Positions 12,618-13,468 of a DNA stretch of 13,468 nt are shown here, one piece after another (position 1 is the first letter of the stretch; each line of letters opens with the position of its first letter). This DNA is from Anaerolineales bacterium (GTDB lineage: Bacteria > Chloroflexota > Anaerolineae > Anaerolineales > Villigracilaceae), in contig JAOZOM010000030.1 in assembly GCA_029933275.1 (NCBI GenBank), positions 1 through 13,468 of the forward strand, written 5' to 3'. Made by a program: the position numbers and the translations under genes. The notes below the pieces were generated by a model. The model searched no databases and was not told the DNA's origin. It saw only the letters and a list, made by a program, of their open reading frames with translations.

Positions 12618-13468
12618 TTATTCTTCAACTTCGGGAAGCGGGACAAATCCCAAAATGGTGTAGGGATATTTATCGGTCGCGAGCAAGAAACCGTTTCCGT
12701 AACGGACTAATCCTTCAAAGTTGCGGAGGTTGCCGTCAGCCATTAACTGCAACATGATCGGTGCTGTTTCGGTCATTACAATCCCGTCTGCGCTGTAGGA
12801 GAACTCAAGCAATCGTTCTACGCCCGCACTCGCGGCGTGGGTGGGACCTTCACCGTAGAACTCAACAACGGGGTCAAATTCGGGAAGCAAAACTTCTTCG
12901 CCCGGATAGAAATAGTTAATCGCCCAGAAAGAGCCATTCTCATCCAACGCGGTCGCATCGGTGAGACGATATTCAACATTTTCTAAAGCCACTGTTCCGG
13001 CTTCGCTCAAATCGGTGCTGAAAAGGTGCGCAACGGGATTGGCGTTGACAGCACCACCATTTGCCTCGTGAATGGTTACGAGATTACCATCTGCCAAGAA
13101 CATGGTCTCGTCTGACATATTATCCACACCGGATTGGGAGTCGATTTTTGCCATTGTCGCGGTATCCATCGTTACGCCGCTCAAATCAGGGGCAATTGTT
13201 CCGGCGATCAGGTTGGCGTACATCCCATCCGCGCCGGCGACTTCAATGGTCATATAAACATTATCGCCGTCAAAAACAATCGATTCAAAACCTTCAAAAC
13301 CCTCAATCGCGAAGGCTTCGGGCGCAGAGAAAGGAATTAGTGATGCCTCGAGCGGCGCAAAACTTTCTCCGTTCATATAGGCATCCAAGTCGGCTTTGGC
13401 AATCGCAAAGAGAGAGCCATTATCTTCTGTGCCTTCTTCAAGATAGAAATTGGGATATTGGGGCATCA
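12618..13468 (-). CDS. Partial acidic beta-rich protein, probably secreted (5' end outside window)
   Basis: At least 282 residues of the C-terminal part are seen; the gene runs off the right edge, so its start and any signal peptide are missing. It is very acidic and rich in Gly, Ala, Asp and Glu. Repeated 'L..DG.....' turns (FDGDNVYM, LADGNLVTI, LDENGSFWAIN, MADGNLRNF, YGNGFLLATD) suggest blades of a beta-propeller, as in extracellular esterase-like or strictosidine-synthase-like proteins. No catalytic motif is visible and there are no cysteines. The stop TAA (12618-12620) lies 16 bases from the palindromic element. I do not recognise a family; the propeller is an inference from the repeated pattern. 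Confidence 0.75.
   Translation of the reverse strand, partial: MPQYPNFYLEEGTEDNGSLFAIAKADLDAYMNGESFAPLEASLIPFSAPEAFAIEGFEGFESIVFDGDNVYMTIEVAGADGMYANLIAGTIAPDLSGVTMDTATMAKIDSQSGVDNMSDETMFLADGNLVTIHEANGGAVNANPVAHLFSTDLSEAGTVALENVEYRLTDATALDENGSFWAINYFYPGEEVLLPEFDPVVEFYGEGPTHAASAGVERLLEFSYSADGIVMTETAPIMLQLMADGNLRNFEGLVRYGNGFLLATDKYPYTILGFVPLPEVEE

Noticed and set aside
13464..13466. Methionine codon near the right edge as the true start of the minus-strand gene
   Set aside because: The open frame continues to the window edge and no signal peptide or ribosome site is visible, so the gene is most likely cut by the window.

Overview
The window reads as a piece of chromosome from a Chloroflexota bacterium, most likely Anaerolineae. 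That assignment is an inference. It rests on the gene order of the cytochrome c maturation (Ccm) cluster, a cysteine-type CcmE, Thr/Pro-rich SH3 lipoproteins, and many short dispersed palindromic repeats between genes. Base composition is moderate and codon use looks even across the genes. No phage, plasmid, transposase or CRISPR genes are present.

Layout. Positions 1-2000 hold a tRNA-Lys(CUU) on the minus strand, divergent from a surface lipoprotein gene (182-1051). That gene converges on a second SH3-type lipoprotein gene (1054-1962, minus) with a gap of only 2 bases. Positions 2005-2292 hold what looks like a broken small gene interrupted by stop codons, followed by an AT-rich leader with a possible promoter.

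Positions 2396-10847 are one co-directional System I (Ccm) cluster: ccmE, ccmF, ccmH, ccmG, a membrane-anchored zinc-ribbon protein with a CcmI-like segment, a large monohaem cytochrome c lipoprotein, ccmA, ccmB, ccmC and a short ccmD. CcmA/CcmB with CcmC and CcmD would load haem onto CcmE and release holo-CcmE. CcmG and CcmH would keep the apocytochrome CXXCH cysteines reduced, and CcmF would ligate haem. The embedded cytochrome is an obvious client. CcmE carries a CxxxY haem-attachment motif instead of HxxxY, and CcmH carries two extra cysteines. The cytochrome ends in a cytosolic tail that resembles part of its zinc-ribbon neighbour. A strong intrinsic terminator starts right after the ccmD stop codon.

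Positions 10897-12352 carry a promoter-like element and a cytoplasmic-looking M28 zinc aminopeptidase. A bidirectional terminator (12470-12512) and a TGTCATTGCGA-type palindromic element (12523-12601) separate it from a convergent, incomplete minus-strand gene (12618 to the window end) encoding an acidic, probably secreted, repeat-like beta protein.

The larger gaps of the ccm cluster hold several different short repeats: two palindromes, a period-9 repeat, a period-14 repeat and an imperfect CACAAAG-type palindrome. The most distinctive biology here is the variant Ccm machinery with its built-in cytochrome c. I see no wholly unknown defence or mobile system.
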